NCBI GenBank assembly: GCA_021732025.1
Contig: JAKFVU010000002.1
Coordinates: 1-64,000 of the forward strand
Reading direction: 5' to 3'
DNA length: 64,000 nucleotides
From: Candidatus Obscuribacterales bacterium
GTDB taxonomy: Bacteria; Cyanobacteriota; Vampirovibrionia; Obscuribacterales; Obscuribacteraceae
Positions 1-10,216 of the stretch are shown here, piece after piece (within the stretch, counting starts at the first letter, position 1; each line of letters starts with the position of its first letter). The position numbers were made by a program, and so were the translations under genes. Under the pieces are notes generated by a model. That model searched no databases and was not told where the DNA came from. It saw nothing but the letters and a program-made list of their open reading frames with translations.

Positions 1-367
1 TCTCTGCACTAAGGCCGCTTACCATCCCGTCGGCAGCCCCCATATGCACCATCATGGCGCCAAAGAAGTGCGGCTTACTGATCAGGTCTTCAGCTTCTTT
101 TTCACGCATGCCTTTATGTTTTCGCAATTGGCAATATTCTTCCACATATTTTTCGAAGTTCTTATCTTCCTTCGGGTTGTGAAATTCTATTCCTTTCAAG
201 TCAACATTTAGCTTGTTGGCCATTTTTGATAGCTCATCGCCATCGCTCATAATCACAGGAGTGGCAAGCCCTTCATCTCTTAAAACTGCTGCTGCCTTTA
301 ATACGCTCTCTTCCCCGCCGTCGGCGTAAAGTACGCGATAGTTCTTTCCCTTAATGCGGGTTTTCAT
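1..367 (-). CDS. pta: Phosphate acetyl/butyryltransferase, N-terminal part (runs off left edge)
   Basis: Reverse translation gives MKTRIKGKNYRVLYADGGEESVLKAAAVLRDEGLATPVIMSDGDEL...NFEKYVEEYCQLRKHKGMREKEAEDLISKPHFFGAMMVHMGAADGMVSGLSAE, matching the PTA N-terminal motif pattern (YxELRKHKG, FGAMMV, ADGMVSG). Confidence 0.85.
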   Translation of the reverse strand, partial: MKTRIKGKNYRVLYADGGEESVLKAAAVLRDEGLATPVIMSDGDELSKMANKLNVDLKGIEFHNPKEDKNFEKYVEEYCQLRKHKGMREKEAEDLISKPHFFGAMMVHMGAADGMVSGLSAE

Positions 368-474
368 CGAGTCAAGAAACACGGCTACCCCTTAGGTTAC
401 TTCGTTTATCGTCTCGACTAGCTACGTCTAAATTAGTTCCATTAACAAAAAATCGGCATCTCGTTTTTTTGTCA

Positions 475-1602
475 CTACCTGGTGACGGTGCCACCAAGGT
501 CCGTGATGTTTTGATTCAAACCTTCAAGCTTTGCTAGTTGATCATGGCTGTGATCGGTCAACCAATTGACTATGGCGTTCACAGAAGCTGCGCGCAAATA
601 CATGGTTTCTAACTGCAAGTGTCCATAATTTCCACGCCAGGCCAAAGTCTGATCGTCAGAAGGCATAGCGTTCATCAGCTTGGTCACGTGCTCCGGTGAA
701 ACACAGCCATCCGCGCTACCCTGCAAGATAAGCACTGCTAGTTTAGGCGAAGTCGATTTACCGAAGTTATCAGTTTTTGCACAAAATGCATCGGTTGAAA
801 GAAGCGCTTTTAATGTCAGTTCTTTGCGAATCAATGGGTCTTCAGTCATTTCTTTTTGCACTTCTACGCGCGACGAGCAGAGATTGGCAAAAAATGATTC
901 CAGGCTCAATTCATGAGATGGCACAACAATCGCTTTAATGCCTTGTCTTATTTGTCCGCGTCCGGCATACATATCTTTGTTCAAAGCAGTTGCTGGAGCC
1001 GATAGAACAGTGCCCATGACCAGCTCAGGATGCTCGGCTGCCAGGCGCACACAGAATGTGCAGCCGAGGCTCTCACCCAGCGCGATGACGCGGGTTTCTG
1101 GATATTTAGCTTTGACCAATTTCGCCAGCTCTACGATTTCTTCGTAGCTTTTCTCGTGATTGACTTTGGTTCGGTCATCATCAGCAGTACTGAATTGTTT
1201 TTTGGGGTCGAAATGGCAGCGGCCAAAACCTCGCATGTCCATGGCAATGAAACCCAGGCCATTTACTGCCAGGCTGCGAGCCAGCACACGAAAGCGCCTG
1301 CCATGAAGAGTTAGCCCATGAATGCCAATGAAGATTGCCTTGGGCGGTGTGCCTACTGGCATCCATTGATAGGTTGGAATGTTTAGAGCTTTTGTATATT
1401 CGCCGTCTTCAATGTATGCATATTTGGCGGCAAGCTCGGGTTTGATGATTTCGACATAAGTTGCAGGCATGGTGCTTTCAGCGGCTAGAGCGGCTCCTGG
1501 AGTCACGATGGATACAATGGTCGATAATAGGGCGGGGGCAAATCTTGACCAAAAACTTTTTCTACTTTGCATAACTTCCTGCTTTGACAATCGCGATTTC
1601 AT
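475..1602 (-). CDS. Secreted alpha/beta hydrolase (lysophospholipase-like)
   Basis: Signal peptide; GIHGLTLHGRRF, DMRGFGRC, ALGESLGC nucleophile elbow, late GHLQLE His. Confidence 0.85.
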   Translation of the reverse strand: MKSRLSKQEVMQSRKSFWSRFAPALLSTIVSIVTPGAALAAESTMPATYVEIIKPELAAKYAYIEDGEYTKALNIPTYQWMPVGTPPKAIFIGIHGLTLHGRRFRVLARSLAVNGLGFIAMDMRGFGRCHFDPKKQFSTADDDRTKVNHEKSYEEIVELAKLVKAKYPETRVIALGESLGCTFCVRLAAEHPELVMGTVLSAPATALNKDMYAGRGQIRQGIKAIVVPSHELSLESFFANLCSSRVEVQKEMTEDPLIRKELTLKALLSTDAFCAKTDNFGKSTSPKLAVLILQGSADGCVSPEHVTKLMNAMPSDDQTLAWRGNYGHLQLETMYLRAASVNAIVNWLTDHSHDQLAKLEGLNQNITDLGGTVTR

Positions 1603-1921
1603 ATTTTAGTCGATCTCACTTTGCTTTAGGTGGCGGGAGCATAATGGTTCTTTTTGCAAGCTTTAACTGCTCATCCCGTCTAAATGGCGGAATATCGTTG
1701 CGCGGAGGGCGGCTTTGTCTTGTGGTCAGTGACACAATGAGTGCAGCCGTTTATACTGCCGATGTAATTCAGCTAATTCTAGCTTAAAATGGCGGGCAGC
1801 CAATTAACATGAACTATTGGTATGCAAACTACATCGGCTTGGTCAAGTCAGCGGCAACATCAGCGACGATGGATTCGGAGTCGCAGCTTTTGGATTACAG
1901 CTTTAAGAAGCCACCAACTAA

Positions 1922-2935
1922 GTGAAAATTTTGAATATCAACGATTGCGCACGTTCGCATGTAATTCAGGTGTCGCTTTCTTTAGCAGTCATCTTGTCGC
2001 TATTCACAGCCTGCGCACCGTCTTCTTCGCTACCGCCGGACAGATCACAAACCAGATCGTCAGTAGCATCACTAATGCCTAGCAATAATGTCTGGAAGGT
2101 TCCAATCGATCGCCTGCCTGTCGATTCTCATTCTGCCAATTACATTCGCTCCATCGGGGCTGATAAAGGCATGCATCTTGATTTTGGTTCCGGCACCTAT
2201 GACGGCTCTTCCATTGGTATTCCAATCACAGTGCTTGATGGACGGTCAACGGTAAAATTGGTTCAGCCACAATTCGATTATGCCGATGAGAGTGACAAAG
2301 GACCATATCCGATACCGGCAAATTTGAAAATCGAAGGTGGAAGCGATCGACATGTAATCGTTCTCGATCCCGCCAAGAAAATGCTATATGAGATGTTCGA
2401 CGTCAGACCCACTGGGAAAACTTTCGAAGCTGGTTCCGGCGCCATTTTCGATTTGACTAAGAACGACACTCGACCTGTCGGGTGGACATCTGCGGATGCT
2501 GCAGGGCTTCCTATTGCACCGGGATTGGTGCAATATGATGAGCTTATGGACGCGGTCAAAACAAGCGGCGACCTGGGTCACGCAGTCAGGTTTACGGTTC
2601 AAAATACTCGCAATATTTATGTTTGGCCGGCCACCCATGCCGCTTCCGATAAGACGAGTTCTGACCTGCCGCCGATGGGACAACGCTTCCGCCTCAGAAA
2701 AGACTACTCAACTGAAAACTGTAGTCCAGAGATTGGGGTGATCCTCCGAACACTGAAGAAATATGGAATGATACTTGCCGACAACGGCAGTAACTGGTTT
2801 CTGAGCGGTACTCCAGATGAGCGCTGGAACAACGACATGCTTAATGAGTTCAAGAGTGTTCGTGGAGCTGCCTTTGAAGCAGTGGATACGAAAGGCATTG
2901 AATCGCCTAACAGCTATTCTGCTAGACGTTTCTAG
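1922..2935 (+). CDS. Secreted lipoprotein-like conserved protein of unknown function
   Basis: Lipobox-like LFTAC; strongly patterned segments (GPYPIP, DRHVIVLD, GWTSADAAGLPIAPGLVQYDE, YVWPATH, PPMGQRFRL, ADNGSNWF) recalled from a widespread secreted family. Confidence 0.75.
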   Translation: MKILNINDCARSHVIQVSLSLAVILSLFTACAPSSSLPPDRSQTRSSVASLMPSNNVWKVPIDRLPVDSHSANYIRSIGADKGMHLDFGSGTYDGSSIGIPITVLDGRSTVKLVQPQFDYADESDKGPYPIPANLKIEGGSDRHVIVLDPAKKMLYEMFDVRPTGKTFEAGSGAIFDLTKNDTRPVGWTSADAAGLPIAPGLVQYDELMDAVKTSGDLGHAVRFTVQNTRNIYVWPATHAASDKTSSDLPPMGQRFRLRKDYSTENCSPEIGVILRTLKKYGMILADNGSNWFLSGTPDERWNNDMLNEFKSVRGAAFEAVDTKGIESPNSYSARRF

Positions 2936-3109
2936 AATGCATGTGGCGGCTCAGGCTCGTTGATCAACTAGCGGCTGAAGAGCATTAAAAACTGGCTGAA
3001 GATATGAAACTCTGTTCTCAATTCCCCCACTCGCCTAATCGGCCCCAGTAATGTCGGCCACATAAGGTTAGTGTGAGTTCTTATACGAATCTTGCTACCA
3101 ATAGCAGCT

Positions 3110-4195
3110 TTAGAAAACAGCCATGTGCTGCTTACTAGTACCAAGTTTTGAAATACAAGCACGAGCACTGTTTTGACACTTCTTAGCTAAAGAATTTTTG
3201 GGATCCATTTTTAGAGTCGCTTCACCTATCTCTATTACATTTTTGAAGGTCAGCCTAGCGCCATCAAATTTCTGCTGTCTGGTTAGCAATTTACCACTGC
3301 GAAGAAGAGCAACCGCTAATGAATTCGTAACTGAAATACGCTGTTTCACAGAGAGTTCAACACCGGAATCGAGAATTTTCGTATAACTGTCAGCAACGAA
3401 ATCGAGCTTAGCAAGGCTCTTATCAAGATTCCCAAGACTTTCCAACAAAGTAGCCTGGTCCAAAATCAAAAAATTTCTCTCAAGTTTGGGAGTTACCTTT
3501 TCTGGAGATGAATCTGAAATCCTTTGCAATTTGTCAATCGCGGGCTGAAGTAGTTCATTTTTTTGTATCTCCGAAACATCTTTATTTGCTAGCACCCACC
3601 AGTGAACTATTCTTCCGTTGAGACTCGGGAGAATTTCGCTAGCTCGTTCTTGAATCATGGCTTGTCCAATCAACTCTAGTGCTGATTGCAACTCATAAAA
3701 AGCCTTTCTACTTTGCGACTTGCTCAACTTAACGTAAGCCAATTCTGCTTGAGCGCATGCTTTTTGCCCCATTGCTCTTGAATTATTTGGTTCAAGAGTT
3801 AATGCTTGAGAGGCAGACGAAACAGACTGTTCAAAAAGCGCTCTTGCTTTTGATGTTCCCCTAAGTTTTAGCTGGCTTTCGGCAGCAAATTGTTGTGCCG
3901 CTGAAAGCGCTGTTAAAATCTCCGGATCAGCCGGATGACTTTGCAGAAATTCGTTATAAAGTTGAACTTCTTCAAGGCAATGCTTTAAATCATTTTTTGC
4001 AGTTGTTGATTTCGCCGCAGCTTGAGATAATTCTTGTCCCTTTTCTAACGTTTGCAGCTTGGTTTGAAAAACCGTTTGCCCTTGCGAATATTGAACTTTC
4101 ATTGGCGATGCATGTATAGGCAAGCACTGAGTTAACATCAGTGCGACTATCAGATTTAGCTTCACTACAGTTTTTATCATTTCAATCAACATCAA
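3110..4195 (-). CDS. Secreted TPR-like protein
   Basis: 361 aa, signal peptide, alpha-helical TPR-like repeats (ALTLEPNNSRAMGQKACAQAELAY). Confidence 0.65.
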   Translation of the reverse strand: MMLIEMIKTVVKLNLIVALMLTQCLPIHASPMKVQYSQGQTVFQTKLQTLEKGQELSQAAAKSTTAKNDLKHCLEEVQLYNEFLQSHPADPEILTALSAAQQFAAESQLKLRGTSKARALFEQSVSSASQALTLEPNNSRAMGQKACAQAELAYVKLSKSQSRKAFYELQSALELIGQAMIQERASEILPSLNGRIVHWWVLANKDVSEIQKNELLQPAIDKLQRISDSSPEKVTPKLERNFLILDQATLLESLGNLDKSLAKLDFVADSYTKILDSGVELSVKQRISVTNSLAVALLRSGKLLTRQQKFDGARLTFKNVIEIGEATLKMDPKNSLAKKCQNSARACISKLGTSKQHMAVF

Positions 4196-4630
4196 GCACG
4201 CAGCCTGACCTTATCACAACACTTTAAAACATCATTTTAGACTAGAAGGCCGGTGAAAGCTAACACCGGCCCTCGTCTAATCAAACACGTTCATCGTTAG
4301 CTCTAGACTCCGTTGAAGGCGCCTGCTGATCAGCTGAATGGTTTTACCAGGCTCGGTTTTCAGCTTCGCCTAATATCGATCGGCTCTGGTCAATAACTTT
4401 ACTTTGGTGCAAATGCCGGATATGCTCAAGTGGAGGGAGTTCAAAGCCATTTCCAAGAAAAAATGGGTGGATTTCGCGTGAATCGTTGCCGCCCTCAACG
4501 GGAACGAAACCAATATACTGTCAGGATGTTTCCGGAAAGAGAGAAAGGCTTAAGCATCGTATTAAAAAAGGTCTGCAACGCAGCTTGAAAAGTCACAACG
4601 TTAAACTAAGAATACAAAATTTTATTAGCT

Positions 4631-5140
4631 ATGAAATTTACTTTTGCCAAGTTGAATATCTCCCATCTTGCTCTACTCCACAATTGGCTTAATCAGCCAC
4701 ATGTGGCGGAACGATGGGATGGCACCATGACGTTAGACAACGTATTTGAAGAATATTTCCCAAGCGCCGATAGTGAGGATCGCTGGATTGTTTCATTGGA
4801 TAGCAGACCTATCGCTTACATTCAACGCTATTGGACTGAAAATGCTGAAACAGGCTGGTGGGAGGATCAGCGTGATAGCGGCACGTGCGGAATTGACTTC
4901 TTCATTGGCGAGTCGACCCTGTTAAATCAGGGTGTAGGTTCAGCCATGATAATTAGGTTAGTTCAAATGCTATTCGAAGAGGATAGATTGAAGAAAATTA
5001 TTTCAGATCCGTCGCCGCAAAATCCGCGCTCGATACGTTGTCTGGAGAAAGCCAGGTTTCAGCGCGCTGGCGCCATCGTCACTCCGGATGGGCCAGCTGT
5101 TTTAATGGAGATCTATAAGAGCAACTATATTAAAAGCTAG
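4631..5140 (+). CDS. GNAT acetyltransferase (AAC(6')-like)
   Basis: LLHNWLNQPHVAERWDG, GIDFFIGESTLLNQGVGSAMI, DPSPQNPRSIRCLEKARFQ acetyl-CoA-site motifs. Confidence 0.85.
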   Translation: MKFTFAKLNISHLALLHNWLNQPHVAERWDGTMTLDNVFEEYFPSADSEDRWIVSLDSRPIAYIQRYWTENAETGWWEDQRDSGTCGIDFFIGESTLLNQGVGSAMIIRLVQMLFEEDRLKKIISDPSPQNPRSIRCLEKARFQRAGAIVTPDGPAVLMEIYKSNYIKS

Positions 5141-5281
5141 AAACTAAAGCCTTAGCAAGCTTTTAAAGCTGTGCACCAGATGCAACACCATGCAGAGTGA
5201 AATTGCTCAAGTCCGATAATGCTCCTTCTGTTGCATACCAACAAGTCGTCGCCCAAACTCCTCTCCTAGATAAGCTTTTCA

Positions 5282-5402
5282 GATTGAATTTGTACGGTGA
5301 AAATAATGAATAAACATCATCCACTTAAAAGTTCTATATGCGTATTGGCTCTAGCTGTGGCTTTGCCTGTGGCCTGCATGGCAGCGTCACCAGTGCCAAA
5401 TA
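5282..5402 (+). repeat. Leader direct repeat, copy 1 (upstream sequence plus signal-peptide coding)
   Basis: About 121 bp near-match to 6502-6622: gattgaatttgtacgg...atgaata...gcctgcatggcagcgtcaccagtgccaaata. Confidence 0.85.
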
Positions 5403-6523
5403 AACGCGACCAGGCTATAAAACTTTATAACGCTAAAAATTATAGAGAAGCGGTGCTCCTTTTTGACCAGCATTTAACGGTCTATCCTCAAGATGTTTAT
5501 GCCCTGTACTATGAAGCTCTCGCCTGTCAGGCTCTTGGCAATATGGGCAAGGCCAAAATATTTTATCGGCAAGTAGCAACACTGGCACCGAACCATCAAC
5601 TCGGTGGATACGCCAAAAGTATTTTGAGGCAAATCGATCCTAATTTTGCTACGCCCGCGGCTTCAGGCCGTGCGCCGGAAGCTTCTAGCCCCGCCGACCA
5701 GACGCAATATACAATTGATCGCAGCATCCCTAGCGAATGGACCGTACCTTGCACAGTCGATAAAGATAACATCTGGGTTGATGTGGAACTAAACGGTCAC
5801 AGAATTAAAATGGCTTTTGATACCGGTGCACCATCAGTGACGATAGGCAAAAACCAGATGGCTGAAATCGGCCTCGAAGCACCACGGGGAAAAGCTGATG
5901 GTACCACAGGCGGATCGTCGTCTAATGAGAAAACACCTTACTGGATGGTTCCGACCAGAGTGAAAGTGGGCGGAGTAGAAAAGCTCGTTCAAATGGAGGT
6001 GCTGGAAAACAACCAGGTTGAACCACTATTGGGGCAATCTTACGCCGGTTTATTTGAATGCACTGTAGATACCAGTGCCAAGAGCATTCACTTCAGGCAG
6101 CGGGGTGTAAGTAAAGGCACTAATCGTAGTGCGTACGAAGTGCCATATGTCTATCAAGAAAGTGGCAATCGTATTTTTGTAGACGTAGAGATCAATGGCA
6201 AAATCGGCCGCTGCATTTTTGATACGGGCAACACCTCAGCGGGGATATCTTTTAATGATGCTGCCCAGGCAAAAAAATACGGAATTATCATTCCACACGA
6301 CGCGAAATCCGTAGAAACTACTGGTGTCACCGGGAGTGGAAGGTCTAAAGAGTTTCACATCCTCAGGGCAAGACTGGGGCCCATCGACAAAGCTAATTTG
6401 ATAGTAAATGTAAAGGAACTGTTGGACGATGACGAACCACCACTACTGGGCGCACCATTCTGGGAAGGATTCGAATACACAATTAATCGTCAGAAAAAAG
6501 TGATTGAATTTGTACGGCGATAA
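5306..6523 (+). CDS. Secreted TPR protein with two retropepsin-like aspartyl protease domains
   Basis: N-terminal TPRs; two DTG motifs (MAFDTGAPSVTIG and CIFDTGNTSAGISF). The listed GTG start at 5297 is less likely than ATG at 5306 (MNKHHPLK). Confidence 0.85.
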   Translation: MNKHHPLKSSICVLALAVALPVACMAASPVPNKRDQAIKLYNAKNYREAVLLFDQHLTVYPQDVYALYYEALACQALGNMGKAKIFYRQVATLAPNHQLGGYAKSILRQIDPNFATPAASGRAPEASSPADQTQYTIDRSIPSEWTVPCTVDKDNIWVDVELNGHRIKMAFDTGAPSVTIGKNQMAEIGLEAPRGKADGTTGGSSSNEKTPYWMVPTRVKVGGVEKLVQMEVLENNQVEPLLGQSYAGLFECTVDTSAKSIHFRQRGVSKGTNRSAYEVPYVYQESGNRIFVDVEINGKIGRCIFDTGNTSAGISFNDAAQAKKYGIIIPHDAKSVETTGVTGSGRSKEFHILRARLGPIDKANLIVNVKELLDDDEPPLLGAPFWEGFEYTINRQKKVIEFVRR

Positions 6524-6622
6524 AAATGAATAGACACCACATAGACAAAATCATTATTTGTGCGCTAGCTCTAAGTGTGGCTTTGCCGGCGGCCTGCATG
6601 GCAGCGTCACCAGTGCCAAATA
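6502..6622 (+). repeat. Leader direct repeat, copy 2
   Basis: Match to 5282-5402; encodes the end of the protease gene (IEFVRR*) followed by a duplicated signal peptide. Confidence 0.85.
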
Positions 6623-6993
6623 TTCAATTGAAAATTCAAGTAAAAAAGCTCTTGACCAGATCTGTATCGATGGCAGTTTTGTTCTGTTTCAATCTTCTAT
6701 GCACAGTCCAAGCACAAGGCATAGAAGGAGCACCGGCAGGGACAGGTATCAGTGATCATTGGTATTACGACGGCGCTCAATTGTATGAAAGGTGGAAGTT
6801 TGCACCAACAATTTCGTGTTTCATTGCATCAATATTGACTGCACTAGCTGCAGTTGTTTATTTCAAACACAAAAAGAGAGCGGCCGTTCCAATGTTTCTG
6901 TTCTTTTCCGTACCAGCAATAACGACTGCGTTGGTTACATATTTGGTGAATCATTTGCAAGATTGGTACGTTGCATACCAACTCTCCCAGTAA
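6526..6993 (+). CDS. Small membrane protein with duplicated signal peptide fused to its N-terminus
   Basis: First ~32 aa copy the 5306 leader; a second signal/TM segment starts at internal M (6670, MAVLFCFNLLCTVQAQG), then two TM helices. Confidence 0.55.
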   Translation: MNRHHIDKIIICALALSVALPAACMAASPVPNIQLKIQVKKLLTRSVSMAVLFCFNLLCTVQAQGIEGAPAGTGISDHWYYDGAQLYERWKFAPTISCFIASILTALAAVVYFKHKKRAAVPMFLFFSVPAITTALVTYLVNHLQDWYVAYQLSQ

Positions 6994-7081
6994 CACCACT
7001 AACCTACTTCGTCCTGGTATTCAAATCACCAGCTGCACTGATTGACCACTGGCTAACAGCTGCTCCTTAAGACTCGAAATA

Positions 7082-7200
7082 CATGCCTACAAACACGCTT
7101 GTAGAAAACGTCGCCGGGATCGTGCCTATTGCAGTCTTGAATATTCATGCCACCGGTTCGCCAAAACCTATTCTACAACTGCCTTGTCTGAGTTCAAGTA
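7082..7200 (+). repeat. Decayed right-half copy of the CTACTTGAACTCA element
   Basis: cctacaaacacgcttgtagaaaac...gcctattgca...attcatgccaccgg...ccttgtctgagttcaagtac aligns to 13974-14136 with internal deletions. Confidence 0.75.
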
Positions 7201-7306
7201 CAAGCTTATTCAGACGAATGCTTTTCCCAATCCGCGCTTGACAAGGCCGCGCATAACTAAGTATGCTTTGTGAAAGTAAGCTAGTCCTATTCGGTGTTTT
7301 CAGAGT

Positions 7307-7720
7307 ATGAGACTTCCAACTCTTTCGCCCCACTTCTTTACTGTTCATAAAAGTCAATCCAATGCGGCAGGTGGCCTCCTTCTTCTGTTTATTGGTCTGG
7401 AATTGTCAGCCTTATCTAACTACTTTCCATTTCGACTTTTCTGCGCATTGAGTGTTGTATTGGCACTTATCTATATTGTAATCAAAATGAAAGAACCTTG
7501 TCGATGCGAGCAAGTTTGGGTTGCGAAAAATAACACGGAAGTAGTTTTAACTCTTGTTGTTCCATTGACAGTTCTATTGATCTTTGGTTCATTGACACTT
7601 GCAATTGTCATATTTAGACCCTTGCCAAAAGATTTTTACTATTTCTTGTCTAGTCTATTTCTGCTTGCTGGCACCGCTATGCTTTTAGCTTCGCGCCTCA
7701 AGTACCCTTTCCAAAATTAG
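7307..7720 (+). CDS. Small multi-TM membrane protein
   Basis: 137 aa with four hydrophobic segments. Confidence 0.5.
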   Translation: MRLPTLSPHFFTVHKSQSNAAGGLLLLFIGLELSALSNYFPFRLFCALSVVLALIYIVIKMKEPCRCEQVWVAKNNTEVVLTLVVPLTVLLIFGSLTLAIVIFRPLPKDFYYFLSSLFLLAGTAMLLASRLKYPFQN

Positions 7721-8039
7721 GCTCGAAATCAAGTCACGCTGGTTCTCAACCAGTTTTAAGACTGAAAGTAAGTTTTGCCACCAGCAGCAGTGCCATCCCA
7801 GGAAGGCAATTATTATACTAGTCACAAGTAAGCTTTAGACCAAAGTACTTTGAAATCGAAGAAAGCTAGGGACCATTAGCTACACTTCGCGGGTTTGATA
7901 TCAAAACCTACTAATTCCAGCCGTCTTACATGCAGCAAACTTTGGTGCTCTTCAGGTTATGCCTGCTAAGCAAAGATGCCATCAGAAAAAGTCGAAGTCA
8001 TAATGCTAGGATAGACTTAAGCTACCGTGAGTTATTTAG

Positions 8040-9191
8040 ATGAAAGTTGATAGAAAAGTCACCACTGTACTTACCTTACTGACAATTTCGCTGGGTTACG
8101 CAGATGCGAGCATTGCGTCATCGCAATTAAATTTAAAAAAACCCGGTCAATATATAACTGCGAAATGCCAATTCGAAGACAAGATACACCCCATTCTGGG
8201 AACTATGGCAAAAAGCGGATTGAAATCTGGACCAATCAATCGCTCTGTTTTTATCGAGCTAATCAATTACCGACCTCCAGCCTGTTCTCAAATCTGGAGA
8301 CGCGATTTTTACAAGGTCGAGATGGATACTGCTGCAAAATGTTGCAGTACAGCTAAGGGAATGACTAAGACACAGGTTGAAACTTTGTTAGGTCAGCCAG
8401 CAGTAATAGCAAATACTCAGATGTTGGATGAGTCCGTTATCCCTCGAGAACTTTGGCTTTATAGGTTTGGAGGCAATAACATTCCGCTTGGTCTTACTTT
8501 TGAAAGAAATAAATGCGTACAAGCTGTAACCTGCGACAAGATTAAAGCAGTTCAGATGCGACTTTCGCGCTATTACCCCATAGCTCCAGCTATACATCCA
8601 ATTTTAAAAATATTGCCAGGACCAACGGCAAGTTTGCGAAGCTTTGAAATGCCAGTCTTTAGAAAATTGAAGGATGGCTTTGTTCTGGCTGACGTCGACA
8701 ATTGGCGCAAACTATATGGCACTGCTGAAAAGGAGGCTGCGAAACAATTTTGCAAGAAAGTTGCTGGCCGCTCTAAAGCAGATGTAATAACTCTCGTTGG
8801 TCAACCATTCTATAAGGGTGGCTCAGTCCATGGATGGTCGTGCGCAAAGCCTAATCAGGATATTTGGCTTTACACTTTTGGAAGAACCAATGTCCTTGTA
8901 CGACTAATTTTTGATACAGACAAATGCATAAAATCGGAACTCTATGCTCAGCCGGACGACCTCATTTACCAACGTTGGCGAGAAAATGAACTCGCAACTT
9001 TTTCCATTGGCAAGACCATAAAAGAGATTATTGATCATGAAGGGATTCCGACTGGGGCAACTGATGAGTCCCAAGGCAGTGCCGTGGGCGACTCTTCTAT
9101 GTACTTCGCCTCGGCGCCGAGTAGTGGAGTTATCATTTTGCTTGTTGGTGGAAAATGCACCAAAACACAATTGTCTCAAATTTCGCAGTAG
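8040..9191 (+). CDS. Secreted protein with repeated SmpA/OmlA (BamE)-like domains
   Basis: Two clear repeats (KGMTKTQVETLLGQP...LWLYRFGGNNIPLGLTFERNKC and AGRSKADVITLVGQP...IWLYTFGRTNVLVRLIFDTDKC) and a weaker third. Confidence 0.65.
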   Translation: MKVDRKVTTVLTLLTISLGYADASIASSQLNLKKPGQYITAKCQFEDKIHPILGTMAKSGLKSGPINRSVFIELINYRPPACSQIWRRDFYKVEMDTAAKCCSTAKGMTKTQVETLLGQPAVIANTQMLDESVIPRELWLYRFGGNNIPLGLTFERNKCVQAVTCDKIKAVQMRLSRYYPIAPAIHPILKILPGPTASLRSFEMPVFRKLKDGFVLADVDNWRKLYGTAEKEAAKQFCKKVAGRSKADVITLVGQPFYKGGSVHGWSCAKPNQDIWLYTFGRTNVLVRLIFDTDKCIKSELYAQPDDLIYQRWRENELATFSIGKTIKEIIDHEGIPTGATDESQGSAVGDSSMYFASAPSSGVIILLVGGKCTKTQLSQISQ

Positions 9192-9646
9192 TAGAGATTA
9201 TTGAACTTTGTTGTTCTTTCTATCTGGCGAGCCAGCTACTAAATTCCAGTTAGGCCTCGAAAGAGTGAGATGACAAAGTGGAGTCCGACTCTCACACCGA
9301 GAGCATCAAACCTAAACCAGAAAATCAGGCAGATTAAGCAGCAAAGTAGCACAAAATAACCGCGGTTAGTACCAGCGAATGAATTGGTTAGAAAGCCTAG
9401 CTGTCTTTCAATGCTCTTCTTTACCATGAGCAGGATGTTCTTTCCTCTGATAATCTCAATACTCAGCTTATCACGGGGTTGCTATGTGACTAACCTACCA
9501 ACTCAGGAAAGACTAGCAAACGCTTACTAGCGATTGATTTCACCACTGGATATAATCATTAATTGTCGCTTTGTACGAGCTTGGAATATAAAGCAGAATC
9601 GTGATGGATGCAAATCAGAAATTTAACCAAAATTCTGGAGGGTTTG

Positions 9647-10036
9647 ATGGCCAGACTTAGTTTCAAGCTTACAGAGGACGAACGCGGACTAGTTTCACAA
9701 ACAAGAATTTTGGTCGATGACATAGACATCCTCAGCGAAATTGGAGCGAACCTTTTAGGCATAGAATCACCGATTTTTTTCTCACAGCCAGCACTGAAAA
9801 GCAGCGGTGAGCTTTTGATTGGTCAATGTTCGTGCGGTGTAATTGATTGCAGAAATGCCGTAATGATAACTCATCATTCTCACGACTATGTTGAATGGAC
9901 AGCGCGCGACCAAGACAGCAACTCTTGGTGTACTCGCGATACTGTCAATGGTGCCCTCGACAAATTTACTTTTGTACGCTCAGAATATGATACCGCTCTA
10001 GAGAAGGGCTCAAGATTAGCCAAGAAAGTACTATAG
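9647..10036 (+). CDS. Conserved hypothetical with CSCG..C motif
   Basis: MARLSFKLTEDERG...ELLIGQCSCGVIDCRNAVM; the internal ATG at 9647 fits better than the longer 9608 ORF start. Confidence 0.5.
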   Translation: MARLSFKLTEDERGLVSQTRILVDDIDILSEIGANLLGIESPIFFSQPALKSSGELLIGQCSCGVIDCRNAVMITHHSHDYVEWTARDQDSNSWCTRDTVNGALDKFTFVRSEYDTALEKGSRLAKKVL

Positions 10037-10216
10037 CCAGCAGTCAATAAAATCCTCTATTATGGAGGTCACCAATCGTTGAAGTTAGTCTGGCCTAGGA
10101 TAAGCAGTAATGAGTTCGCCTATTATGCCGTTTACTATTACCTCAAGCGAGTGATTACGTCGACCATTAGCCATTCCTATTACACGTATTGGCTGCCCTT
10201 TTAAAAAGAGGGCTGT

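Noticed and set aside
4248-4271. Perfect 8-bp hairpin GGCCGGTG-N8-CACCGGCC as a terminator
   Set aside because: No T-tract on either strand, so kept only as an unexplained hairpin near divergent genes.
9239-9427. 62-aa minus-strand membrane ORF
   Set aside because: Hydrophobic but with no strong RBS or family signal; not enough to call a gene.
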